A stretch of DNA of 64,000 nucleotides from Azolla caroliniana. Its lineage: Eukaryota; Polypodiophyta. The position numbers were made by a program, and so were the translations under genes. This document shows positions 20,418-31,130 of this stretch, piece by piece. The notes under the pieces were generated by a model. It did no database searches and had not been told where the DNA came from. It saw only the letters and a program-made list of their open reading frames with translations. Numbering within the stretch: position 1 is the first letter of the stretch; the number at the start of each line of letters is the position of its first letter. The stretch is taken from positions 24,428,001 to 24,492,000 of the forward strand of contig JBHGNT010000004.1 in NCBI GenBank assembly GCA_043228905.1. The letters run 5' to 3'.

Positions 20418-22592
20418 CTAATGTTCATAGTGATCATGGAACAATTCAGAGCAAAGCTCATGGAAAACCTTGACGATGGTGGGGTGGTACTCCTCAGGGT
20501 TGAGGGAGAGGTAACACTGCAAGAGCTGTTGGAGTGGGCGGCGTCCTCGTAGCCCTTTCGCCACAACCATCTCCACCATCGATTCTTTGAAATCATGGTG
20601 CGGATCGTACGAGCTCTTCACCATAGCCACAGCTCCTCCTCCTCCTCCATTACTGCTAGTACTAGTACCCTTCCTATTCATGGCACCATGACCACATGAA
20701 TTCATCATCATGTTGCCATGCATACGATCGATCCGATTGTTCCCGGCAGGGCCAGACATCATCATTTCCTCGCCCACCAAAGATCTCGATGATGATGATG
20801 TGGATGCCGATGAGAATGATGCCGATGATGATGATGATGAAGGTGGAGGTGAGGGAGATGCCAATGCCGATGGTGATGGTGATGGTGATGGTGATTCTCC
20901 TCCCTCCATATGCTCTCCTTCGTAACCATCATAATCGCTTAGTATTTGTATCTCGCACGAAGTTGTCGAAGCCCACATCTGGGCAACCTCGTCTTCATCT
21001 AATTCATCATCAATCTCGTATAAGCCACCCGAATTCCCTTGTTTACTTTCTACTACATTGGCCTTGGTCTCGGCCGAATCCATGTCCATCTCTTCCTCCT
21101 CGGTGTAGTCAAGCCTGTGTCGATTCAAGCCGTAGAGCGGAGATCTCCTCCACCTAGCATTACTCGAGCGCATGTGTCCATGTCCATCCGGAGACCCCGC
21201 TCCTAGCTCAGATGTATCACTATTACCGTTGGTTCCCACATCCGCATGTTCGACACATTCCGGAGCCTTATCATGCAGGAAATGGCCATGGCCATGGCTA
21301 TGGGCATGCCTGGCCATGGCATTACTCAAGGACTCACATGAAGGCAATTGCTGAGCCTTGGCATTCAGCTTCATCTGCTTGATGGAGTCTCGGAGTTCGG
21401 CCAAAGAGATGACCTTCTCATGGAGCTTCGCAGCCGCAGCTGCAGCAGTTGCAGTTGCAGTTGCAGTCGCCATGGCTGGAGAGCCAGTGTTATTGCTATC
21501 CCAGCTGATTTCAGAAGCTATGGCGGCATTCGAGCTCACAGATCTTTGGGTACTCTCAGTACCTGCAGGAGTATAAACAGAGAAGCTGCTGCTGATGGTA
21601 CTACCAGCAGGAGTGTACAGAGCAGTGCTGCTGCTGCTGCTGCTGTTGCGGCTGCTACTGGCTATGGTGCTGCCATTCAGATTGCTGTTGGAGCTACTGC
21701 TACCTGGGGATTCATCTTCTTCACCGATGTGCCTGATGCTTTTCTGACGCGCCACATCCATGGCCATTCGACCTCCCTCTTCCACCGTGCTTCTGCTGCG
21801 TAGCTCTAATGGCATGGCCACATCTGCTAGGTCCACTGCATTCTCGTCTTCTGTCCCCCCTGCACTGCAGGATTCCTCCACCATACCATGCCGAGGCACC
21901 ATCGCCGATTCCTCGAAGACCTTATTAGTAGTAGTGGTGGTAGTGGCTGCTATGTCCACCACGTCGTCTGCAGACTTGCAGACGAGCCGCGAGACCACAT
22001 TGCTCTTCGTCGCCGTCCCGAAGCCTGCGGGAGGCCCTGAATTCATAGAAACGGTGAGCTTCTGGTGCCATTTCACGTGATCGCGTTTGCTACCCGCCAG
22101 TGTCTGATGATCGTTGATGGGATGGGGCGATGGGAGAGCCGCATTCGACGCCCTTAGCTTGCGAGCTGCCATGGCGGCGGCCTTGCTCTGAGAGCTGCTC
22201 ACAGTGGCTCTACATGTACAGCCTGCATCCACCACCATACACTCCCGCACTTCCTTACCCTTCCGAACAACTCGAGTGCTCAAGGCCTGCGTGTGATACT
22301 GATTCTTATGAAGATTGGAGTGTTTGACTGCAACATAGGGTTTAGAAACACGGTTAGGGTTAGGGTTAGGGTTAGGGTTAGGGTTAGGGTTAGGGTTACC
22401 CCTGACCACACTTTGATGATGAAGGATACCTTCAGAAACCTCTGTTTTGATGGCTCGTCGATCATCATCATCATCATCATCACAGCAGGTTGTAGCAAGC
22501 TGCTCATTGTCTGCTTGACCTGCAATGGTGCTGTGATCGTTTTGCTTGTAGAACCAGATATGGGGTCTCACATGGAGCAACCTGAACCTCAT
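20418..22592 (-). CDS. OVATE family protein (OFP), plant-specific growth regulator
   Basis: A single 724-codon exon. The last 70 residues (about 654-724) are an OVATE domain: VKSSYDPHHDFKESMVEM, then LLQCYLSLNPEEYH and IVKVFHELCSEL match the family hallmarks of a DP..DF..SM start, a CYLSLN core and a YH..I..F helix. OFPs are transcriptional repressors and TALE-homeodomain/TRM partners that control organ shape, cell elongation and secondary walls. The protein is much longer than most angiosperm OFPs (usually 150-420 residues). The extra length is low-complexity: an NP repeat (residues about 66-80), poly-Asp, poly-Ser, an alternating AT/poly-Ala tract, an SP repeat and Gly runs. The start is the first Met; a downstream Met is possible. 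Intact frame and conserved C terminus argue it is a real gene. Confidence 0.9.
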   Translation of the reverse strand: MRFRLLHVRPHIWFYKQNDHSTIAGQADNEQLATTCCDDDDDDDRRAIKTEVSEGILHHQSVVRGNPNPNPNPNPNPNPNRVSKPYVAVKHSNLHKNQYHTQALSTRVVRKGKEVRECMVVDAGCTCRATVSSSQSKAAAMAARKLRASNAALPSPHPINDHQTLAGSKRDHVKWHQKLTVSMNSGPPAGFGTATKSNVVSRLVCKSADDVVDIAATTTTTTNKVFEESAMVPRHGMVEESCSAGGTEDENAVDLADVAMPLELRSRSTVEEGGRMAMDVARQKSIRHIGEEDESPGSSSSNSNLNGSTIASSSRNSSSSSSTALYTPAGSTISSSFSVYTPAGTESTQRSVSSNAAIASEISWDSNNTGSPAMATATATATAAAAAAKLHEKVISLAELRDSIKQMKLNAKAQQLPSCESLSNAMARHAHSHGHGHFLHDKAPECVEHADVGTNGNSDTSELGAGSPDGHGHMRSSNARWRRSPLYGLNRHRLDYTEEEEMDMDSAETKANVVESKQGNSGGLYEIDDELDEDEVAQMWASTTSCEIQILSDYDGYEGEHMEGGESPSPSPSPSALASPSPPPSSSSSSASFSSASTSSSSRSLVGEEMMMSGPAGNNRIDRMHGNMMMNSCGHGAMNRKGTSTSSNGGGGGAVAMVKSSYDPHHDFKESMVEMVVAKGLRGRRPLQQLLQCYLSLNPEEYHPTIVKVFHELCSELFHDHYEH
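22354..22395 (+). repeat. Interstitial telomere-like array (TTAGGG)7 inside OFP coding sequence
   Basis: Seven perfect TTAGGG hexamers. On the coding strand they are CCCTAA, read in frame as alternating Asn-Pro. The usual plant telomere unit is TTTAGGG, so this is the vertebrate-type hexamer. A 6-bp period keeps the frame at any copy number. Confidence 0.9.
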
Positions 22593-22774
22593 GTCGCCTT
22601 CTTGAGTACATACACTCGCCCACCTTATAGCAAAACCCTAAATTTTGTAATTTGGAAAATAAAAGAAGAAGAAGAAGAAGAAGAAAAAAAAACCCCTAAG
22701 AAGACATGGCTATGGCGGTGGATACAGCTAGATGGGCCTAGTCTCTGCGTCCATTATTATTTGCGCGAGGATTC

Positions 22775-22816
22775 ATGGAGATGGAGATGGAGATGGAGAT
22801 GGAGATGGAGATGGAG
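22775..22816 (+). repeat. (ATGGAG)7 hexamer microsatellite
   Basis: Seven perfect hexamers upstream of the OFP start. It gives rise to repetitive open frames on both strands that are not genes. Confidence 0.9.
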
Positions 22817-23108
22817 AAATCATTAGACTTGTGTCTAGCAGACATTGATGTGGGTTGGGGTCCTCTGTTTTTTTTTGCTTTTCTTTTCTTTGTTGTGGCC
22901 CTTCTCTCCTTTGGACACACTGTGAACAGAGAGACAAACACAGAGAGGCAGACACAGACAGACAGACAAATAACACGCAGAGAAACAGAGACAGATGATA
23001 CACACACAGAGAGAGAAACAGAGAGAGAGAGAGAGAGAGCCTTTTTGACGTTACCTTACGTGTGAAAGCAGTACAACAAACACACTGATTGTCTGCATGC
23101 ATTAAATG

Positions 23109-23109
<1 letters not shown>

Positions 23110-23140
<31 letters not shown>
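23110..23140 (+). repeat. (CT)n microsatellite
   Basis: About 15 CT dinucleotides, which read as GA on the OFP coding strand. A GA tract at 23017-23038 is its counterpart. Confidence 0.9.
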
Positions 23141-23144
<4 letters not shown>

Positions 23145-24060
23145 ATCACACTACTGCCATGATGCCACAGCCATGGCCATGGATCTTGCAGAGCCACCAC
23201 CATAGCCATAGCCATCGCCATAGCCATCGCCATAGAGCCATGGATGCATAGCCAATGATCATAGTATGAACCATACGTACGTGCATTCGCATCCGAGAAT
23301 GTCACCATAGCCTCAGGGCTCGTGGTTTGGGTGGTGGGGAGGCAAGGGATTCGTGGATCCTTCGAGTATGGTAAAAAGTGTTTTTAAAAAAAAAAAACCA
23401 TAAGAATGTTTTGGTAACGCACGCATTCGTTTTCATTCGTATGAAAACGAATATTTGCCAATGCATTCGAGTATATTACGTACTATGGCCATCACCATCA
23501 CCATAGCCATGGCCACATATATATATATATGTCACCCCATGGCCTTCCTTGCCATCCATGCATGCCCAGTGACCGAAGAATGCCCATAATTTGGGCGGCC
23601 CTATCGTGTAGGGGAGACCAGCCCCCGGACATTCCGGATCGCGTGCCTCCATGTAGTAGCATGGAAGAGAAACAAGGGCCCAATATATAAGGAATGAAAT
23701 CTCGGGACACACACGCAACACGCACCCCATCCCTTTAATCGAACCTTATTTGGTTACCCCCCAAGTATTTGAGAGTATCGTTTTATCCGCCAACAATCTT
23801 CGGGTTGGCATATATTGCAATAACCATGTACTGCTTCTGATCGCGACCCCATAACAATCCTCTTTGAGGCAAATGCATACAAAAAACGCACTCTTCCCTT
23901 GGGTGTGATGAATTCACACTGGTAAAAAAGAGAAAAAAGATAGAGGGTATTATGAATTCATCATATTATCCCCCCTACCAAGCACCCATACTTTTGAGAA
24001 AAATAGAATTGAGGTTGGGTACTTGGGGAAATTACAATGAAACTTTGGGGCATTGTGTGG

Positions 24061-27000
24061 AATGCTTAGATTGCGTAGCAATTAAGGAACATTTGAAACA
24101 ACGTCCTGTATTGTGATTAATTTTCCTAGTTGGGAAACAAATGTGCAACATTGATGATCAAATAATGGGGCATGCATCATCAAAGAACTTGTCAAACTTT
24201 TCTTTTCTTTGTGTAGATTGGTTGCAACAACATCGGAGTGAAAAAGAAGATACGGTTCCTCATTGGAGTTATTGAATATAAACGGATTAGGAAGTATATA
24301 TACGTTACAAAAATCTTGAAGTGTGCAAGATTGGGCCAATCTTTTCTTCATCTTTCCCAATACTTGGCGTACTCCGAATTCCTTAATTTTCTACATAATT
24401 GGGTAACGTTTTCAAAACCTTGGTCATAAAAAAAGAAGCCTAAATGTTCTCAAAATACTTGAAAATAGTTCTTGGGCAAATTATTAGCTCCTAATTTAGT
24501 TTGGGACTTAGGCACAATAAGAATGGTATCTAGTAGGATGTCAATTGCGGTTACCAAGAAAACAATCATGATTGTCAAACTATTCATGATTTCTTGACAT
24601 GGATTCCTTTCTTTGATAAAGTTGCCAAGGCATTAGGCTAATTTGGCCCCTAAGTTACCTATAGTGAGTAATTTTCCCCAACTATTTGATAGTTGTTGTA
24701 ACTTTGGTCCAAATTGTGGTAAGCTAATACAAATTATTGAGGATTCATCGGAGACCAATAATTGTAAATAGCTGTCTCTCTCTCTCTCTCTCTCTCTCTC
24801 TTCAAGATATATGTATTTGACTTGGGATTCCCATTCCTTCCCAACTTTCACGAGATGAAGCCACACACTTTTCTCTTAAAAAGACTCACAATTTAATGTT
24901 CCTCATCCCCAAAGAAAGCAATACGAAAACGGGGGAAACACGTAAATTCTTTAAAATGTACATTGGTTTTGTAAGCATTCATTAAACTTTCAAAGCATGC
25001 ATGTCATTGAATTACAAAGGCTTCATCATCTTCTCATATTTGTGAAGTTGTTGGTCTCACATACATATTTTTCCTAATGAGTTATGGGCCCAATCATTTT
25101 TTTCTTTAACAATGAGATCATGAGACCCCACAAATGGAATGCATCTTTTTCCTAACTCGTTATGGGCCAAAACACTTTCTTTCTCTTTGTTATTCCAATC
25201 ACACACGCTTTATTCGAGGCATTGGTTTATTCATGCATTCTCAACAGTCTTGGGCTCAAGAACTCACGCATCGACAAAAAACATTATAAGAAACTTATAA
25301 ACCCTTTGGTATATCATGTAATTTGTGCCACGAGCCTCATACTTCTACACAAGTCCCAATAACTATACACTTGAGTTATGGTTCGGCCCTATTCACTAGA
25401 AATGGAACTTTGATGGTGTCAACCTAAAGTTTTGAGTTTTCACAATGCCTAAAAGCAAGATCATGTCCATGGACATGCGAAGCATTGATTGTGCAGCTTT
25501 GACAATTGAGCACAGTATAGTAAACAAACCCAAGTATATATCAACACATCAACAAGATTTAACTAGTATTTGCCAAAAGAAAAACTAGTAGAGGTTCTTG
25601 TGATTAATGTGGTGTTTTGTTTTGCTGTGTTGGACTTATAGAACACAAACCAATGATAGGTTTCCCTTGATTCTTGAATAAGGATTGTGCCCCTTTGTGT
25701 GATGTAGCAACAAACTGTTAACTTGTCTTATTTTGATTCACATGTTTCTTAGTAGTTGGTACTTGCCCACTAAGAGTCAACACATAATCAATAGTTAATT
25801 CATGATTAATTAACACTTAATCAATTTGTTCAAATAAAATGTTAGTGGAGGGTAGGCATGTGACTGGATATAGCAACAACTCAACAGAAGTTGTATGCTT
25901 CTTCCTTCCATGGAGCAACATTTACGTGATATTTTCATAGCCAAAGATGATGGAGGGGAGATCACTCATCATCATCTTTCATGTTCCATCATTAATGAGT
26001 TGTTTACATATATGCATTCTATTATTGACTAGAAAATACCTACTTTTCAACAAGAGAATATGTAATTGGAGCTACACAAAGTTTTTTGATTATGGAATAA
26101 ATGTGATTGTAATCCAGAGAATCTTGCTTACATACTAATGGACATGAAAGCTTTAACCTCATAGGTTCACACTTTAACTTTACAAAATTTGAGAACAACT
26201 ACACGAGGTCCAGTTTTTACTAAGAATTTGTCCGTGCATCTAGCAATGGCAACATTTGCATGAGTATCTTCCCTTCACCATTCATTAGGTTGCTAGGAAT
26301 ACGATAAATTCGTTGGACTTTAAGATGCTACAACATTCAATTGAACTAGTCTGTCCTACTGCCAAACAATTGACGTGACTATGATGAGTTGAATAAGACA
26401 AAGTGTTGTCGAGCTCAACATTTATAGCAGTTGGTCCCAAAATCCTTTCAAGCATCTATATCTTCAAGATTTTTCGTTCACCAAGGGAAATTTTCATTCA
26501 ATTCGATGACGATTGAAGATGTGAAGCTTACCCACCTTCATCTAAGTGCTTTCTCCAAAGAAGCCAATTTACCAACTAATGCTCTTTATGGATTGGAACC
26601 TCGTTGACAAGTAACACAACAATTAAAAAAAGTGACATCTTTTCCCAAAGAATATGAACTAAGAAATTTCCTTGTTATCATGGGAATTTGAAACCATATT
26701 CATTTCAAGAAGAAGCATCTATATCTTTTGCCGTTGGAAATTTTTAACCACATTAAAACTCTCCTTTTTAGGTCCACTATTCATTCAAGGGAGAATGGTT
26801 TCCTCCGCTTCCAACAGTTTCCATACAATGCGAAAAACTCACATCATATTAAAGGTAATGTAAAAGTACCCCTCCTAATTTTGAAAATATAAAATCCAAC
26901 ACTCATAAGAACTCTAATGTCACAAGTTTCTGACCACCTTCCTCTCTCTATAACATGAGAAGTTATACTAAAAAATTGCAAGTTAGTATTATCAAAATCT

Positions 27001-28161
27001 CAATAGATACCAATATCTAGACTATAAGATTAAAACATATACACCTCATAGGTTGTTCGCTTGTTCAAGAACTTAAAATATAGATAAAAAGCGAGAAGGT
27101 AAGATTGTTCATGTTCAGTTATGAAATGCCTCGTCTTAATTGTACAATTATGCTTGAGAAGTCTTGACTTGAGCCTATGATGCTTCACATTACCTTTTTT
27201 GGGTGTCTCATTCTTCTCTAAAGTTGTTCAGGGCATTTCCTTGACATGTTAGCGGGAGATTTAGAAAAGACGAAGAGAAAGAGAGTGTGAGAGAGCTATA
27301 CATATATAGAGGAACTATCGTTAAGAAAGAGACAGAAGTTGACAAATTTAGAGAGAAAGAGTAGACTATAGAAGATTGTGAACTTAAGACTATGAGAGTA
27401 TTAATTAATCAAGGTTCAATTGTCATTAATCTCCATCATGTTTTTTTTTACCAATGTTTGCATTAACATTTCAACATACACTTAATATGAGTGAAATTTT
27501 TTACATTTTCCCTTCATTCAGATTTTCACTTGTTTGTATATAGAATCCCATGATGTAGAGTAAATAAAGAGAAGGACGATGTTAAAGTTTATGACAAAAT
27601 AGTATTAAACTATAGGACTCCTCAGTTATCGTTGATTCTCATTTCTCTACTCATTCATTTCACCTTTTCAGTTTTCCTCACATTGTTTTGACAATATGTC
27701 TATAAATCAAGGTAGATGGGTGTTAGATCATCCACTGATTAGAGTAAGCAAAATTACACCCAAAAGAGGTTTTCCAAAACAAAGTGAATCTGTGAAGAAA
27801 ATCTATCTACAACAAAGCTTCACCACTCTTGGATCTTACACAATACTCCTACTATGTCATAGCATTTGGCGTGATACCAATGTTTTATGCATGCCTTTGT
27901 AATATGTAGTTAGGTGAGGATTATGCTGTTTTGATTATGGCTGTTCTTCGATGTAATTCTTTTGCTAACTAATGGGAAGTAGTGTTTTTTTTTGGAAAAA
28001 AAAAAAAATATGTAGTTGCGTGTGTGTAGGTGCATGTACTCTACATATGATTCCATGAATAGATGATGTTTTCATATTCATCTATTTGACATGTATTAAA
28101 TATGTGAAGTTAACAACTAAAGGTATCTTCATGTAATCACACACAAACACCCACAAACACT
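24061..28161. other. AT-rich region without recognised genes
   Basis: No ORF over about 90 codons and no domain that I recognise on either strand. A CT microsatellite lies at 24774-24801. The region may contain very old repeats below recognition. Confidence 0.5.
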
Positions 28162-28180
28162 CACACGCATGCGCGCGCGT

Positions 28181-28231
<51 letters not shown>
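28162..28231. repeat. 70-bp alternating purine/pyrimidine tract (CG core plus (CA)n)
   Basis: An uninterrupted alternation: CACACGCATG, then GCGCGCGCGT, then about 25 CA dinucleotides. Such tracts are the classical Z-DNA-forming sequence. Confidence 0.9.
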
Positions 28232-28232
<1 letters not shown>

Positions 28233-30339
28233 GACTAAGAAAATGGTAGTAGCATATTGATTCATAGTTTCCATTATCCACATTGATTTGGTTTTGGATC
28301 CTTGACATGGTAAGGAGGTCTATTTTATTTTGCAAAAAAGGGATCATAGGAGCTCTAGCGTAAGTCACTACTAGATTGTATTAACCGTAGATTTTTGGAT
28401 GGAGAAAATGGAGTCCCTATATTATGATAAATTGCTAATATTGCATAGACCCATGTGTTTGACAAGAAGACAATGAAGAATGAAATAGAGATAAATTATA
28501 TTATGTAGAATGCTTAAGTTGATTACAATGTGGGTTTGTCACGAAGAAACTTATGTCTCATGTGCTCCTAAGTGATTCTAATCTCTCCTCATCAACCAAC
28601 TATGCAAAGAGCTCTTCGTTGTCCTCAAACATAAAGATAGCATCAAATTTTTATTGTTTTATATGTAGTCCTTGTGATATGTCCTGTTTTACTATAGTCG
28701 TGGCATCTAATTTTGGTTGATTTTCACCATTCTCTTTAAGAAATCTTGTCTAGCATGCATGATCTGTATTAATTGTCTTTTGAGGTGGTCCTATCTACAT
28801 CTCTTCACATCTGAAAAATGTGGATAATTCTCCAAGGGGAAGTGGGAGAGTTCTCATTAGAGTAGTCATTGTCCTGACACGGCCATTAGATTTTGCAAGT
28901 TGGGCATGAATACGATTTTGTGTTATCTTAACGTCCATTTTCGCCAACCCCTAGTACTACTAGCCGAACTCGAAGACATTTTATCGTCTTGACAAATATT
29001 TTAAGGCCTTCACATTGTCATTCACTTGATTAGAGAAAAACTAATGATTAAGGATCTGGATCTTGAGCTTGTTCTTGGTTTCATATGGTTATGAAGAACT
29101 ATTGCTAGTTTATCCTAAAGACATTTTATCACCATGAAAACTCTTGCATTCTTAAAAAATATGCAATGTTGGAGATTTTAAAGTTTGGGTCTTTAAGAAA
29201 TGCCTCTTCGACCCTTTGATAACAACAATGGAGCTCTATTGGGTTGAGGCACAAGGTGGGGTTGTAGCATCCCTAAAACCACATGGAAAGATTTTGAAAA
29301 TGTTTGGAAGCATTTCCTTATGAGGTTTTGTTAAGTTACGCCACAAACACTATAGATGTGCCTACTTCTAGAGATTGTGATCATGGAAAGTGTTGTTGAG
29401 TACATGCTTAAGGTTAAAAACCCTTTACCTCAACTTCCTTGATTCACATTGGAAACAAGTAAAGTTTACCTCAATTTTCTTGAATAATATGGGAAACAAA
29501 TAAAAGGATCCAAAAGAGGCACAAACGCAAAATTCTATGTTTTAGATGGATAATGAAGAAATGGCTTGGAAAATGAGTTGAATTACGATTGATTCATTCT
29601 ACTCCAATAGATTCAATTGTGAATAAGGATTTTGGCAATGCCATTATAGCACAATGTGAGAAAGATATGGAGTCTCACATTTCACAAGTTGCATTACATA
29701 TGTTGCACCAAACTACAAGTCATTGATATTGAAACCACACAAGTCATTGATAAATGTTAGAGCCCATTGCGTTGCTTGCCATGTACACAATTGCTTCCAT
29801 ACAGCTTGGCTCATGTTCTTTTCAATGAAAGATGGGAGGTTGAGGCATAAGTAGGGAGGATCATCGACTATGCATATTTAGCCCTAAATAGGTTTGATTA
29901 TTTGTGTAATATACTTAGATATGTGCTCTATCTTTGACTCGACTTTTGCTTTTCATATGCTATTAATATAATCCTATCCCTACACACATTTAATATTGTG
30001 CCAACTCAATAACAAATAGTCATTTGTAAAATTCTTCAACATCGACAATCACTATCAATTCTATGCATACTAGATGAAAATGTTCCATTTTTTCATCCCA
30101 TAAGTTATATTTGACATTGAGGAGAACTACATAGATTCCACATTCTGCACTATCAATAGGAACACTCAATGGTAAAATTCAACACTACACAAGCTATAAG
30201 GAAATATTTGACTTCTAATTACATAGGTCATATTGGAGAGAATTTAGTTAAGTAAAAATTTTAAAGCCCCCATATTGAGGGTAATTTGGTATCAACAATC
30301 CTACATCAACCCTGGACTAGCAATTGACAATCAACAATC
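28232..30339. other. AT-rich region without recognised genes
   Basis: I see no coding region or RNA gene. It is adjacent to a copia remnant and may include its decayed flanks. Confidence 0.45.
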
Positions 30340-31130
30340 CTAGGTCCAACACTTGGTTGATTTGCAACCATCCTCAACAATATTATAGAAACAATCTTTG
30401 ATAGTGCATTCATGACATCCTCTGATGTATACAACTTCAATAGATGAATTTGGTTCTTCTGTATACAAGCTTGGATGAAGTGATGTTACACCTTGTTGCT
30501 TGTCGTTGAGTACTGCAATGGAGACATGGGCTTTGGTGGATTTCTCCCATGTCACTAGGTGAGAAAGCCACAATGTTTCATTGTATGCTTCAATTACTAG
30601 TTTTTGTTGTCACACCTCCTTGCAATTATAAAGTTTCAACCTCCACAAAATCAATCTTCTTGTGGACTCAACGACATAGCCCGGAGTCAAAGTCTTTACT
30701 AGGCACACAACCAACTACTATGGAATCACCCTCTCCAAAGCTCAAGGTTTGGTGTCTTGTACCACACAGGTACTATATGATGCTCATCACCACTTGCCAA
30801 TACTTCATGTCGATAATGTCAACTTGCTTACCACTCCAATAATGTGATGTTGAGCCTTATGCCAAGCATGGAATACATTAGGCTATTGTCTACAGATTAG
30901 TATGGAACTTTTTGCAACACCTCCCACTTAGATTTGGCTTTAAGAAATTTCCTTACTCAGTCTCATGTTTGACTCTCCTCATGGAGAACCAATCAATTAT
31001 CTTGGTGAGGTACTCTCCTTGAAATAGATGAATTCATAGATTCTTTATTGCTTGAGTGATCTACATACCCAAAATGTTCTTTGTCATCCACTCAAAGGAT
31101 GAGTAGAATTAGGTTCCCATTTGAACATCT
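30340..31130 (-). pseudogene. Highly decayed copia reverse transcriptase/RNase H remnant
   Basis: Translating the minus strand with frame changes gives, in order, the copia RT C-terminal features (ILGM, then GEYLTK, at about 31000-31100), a VPY..SLMYSM segment near 30880, a YLCGT step, a VGCV.SD RNase H start near 30700, WLSHLVT and an NDKQQGV segment that corresponds to the CDNQ region. The order matches copia pol, but stops and indels are frequent. No LTR was found. Much older than the other copia elements here. Confidence 0.6.

Larger units (their letters stand above)
22593..24060 (-). promoter_or_regulatory. Upstream region of the OFP gene, rich in microsatellites
   Basis: Presumed promoter and 5' UTR of the minus-strand OFP gene. 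It contains GAA repeats (22666-22685), an ATGGAG hexamer array (22775-22816), GA and CT tracts (23017-23038 and 23110-23140), CCATAG-type repeats (23200-23235 and 23480-23515) and a TATATA run (23518-23530). Long GA/CT tracts are common in plant 5' regions and bind BPC/GAGA factors. I cannot fix a transcription start. Confidence 0.45.

Noticed and set aside
20696-22080. Several plus-strand open frames opposite the OVATE gene
   Set aside because: Shadows of the long minus-strand coding sequence, caused by its triplet repeats and high GC content.
22354-22395. Chromosome end or telomere fusion point
   Set aside because: Only 42 bp, in frame within an intact coding sequence, with single-copy-like sequence on both sides.
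22293-23102. Plus- and minus-strand frames coding RV, ME or SL repeats
   Set aside because: Translations of TTAGGG, ATGGAG, GA and CT microsatellites. No gene-like sequence.
28129-28368. 79-codon Cys/Val-rich frame
   Set aside because: Half of it is the CA repeat read as CV. Not a gene.
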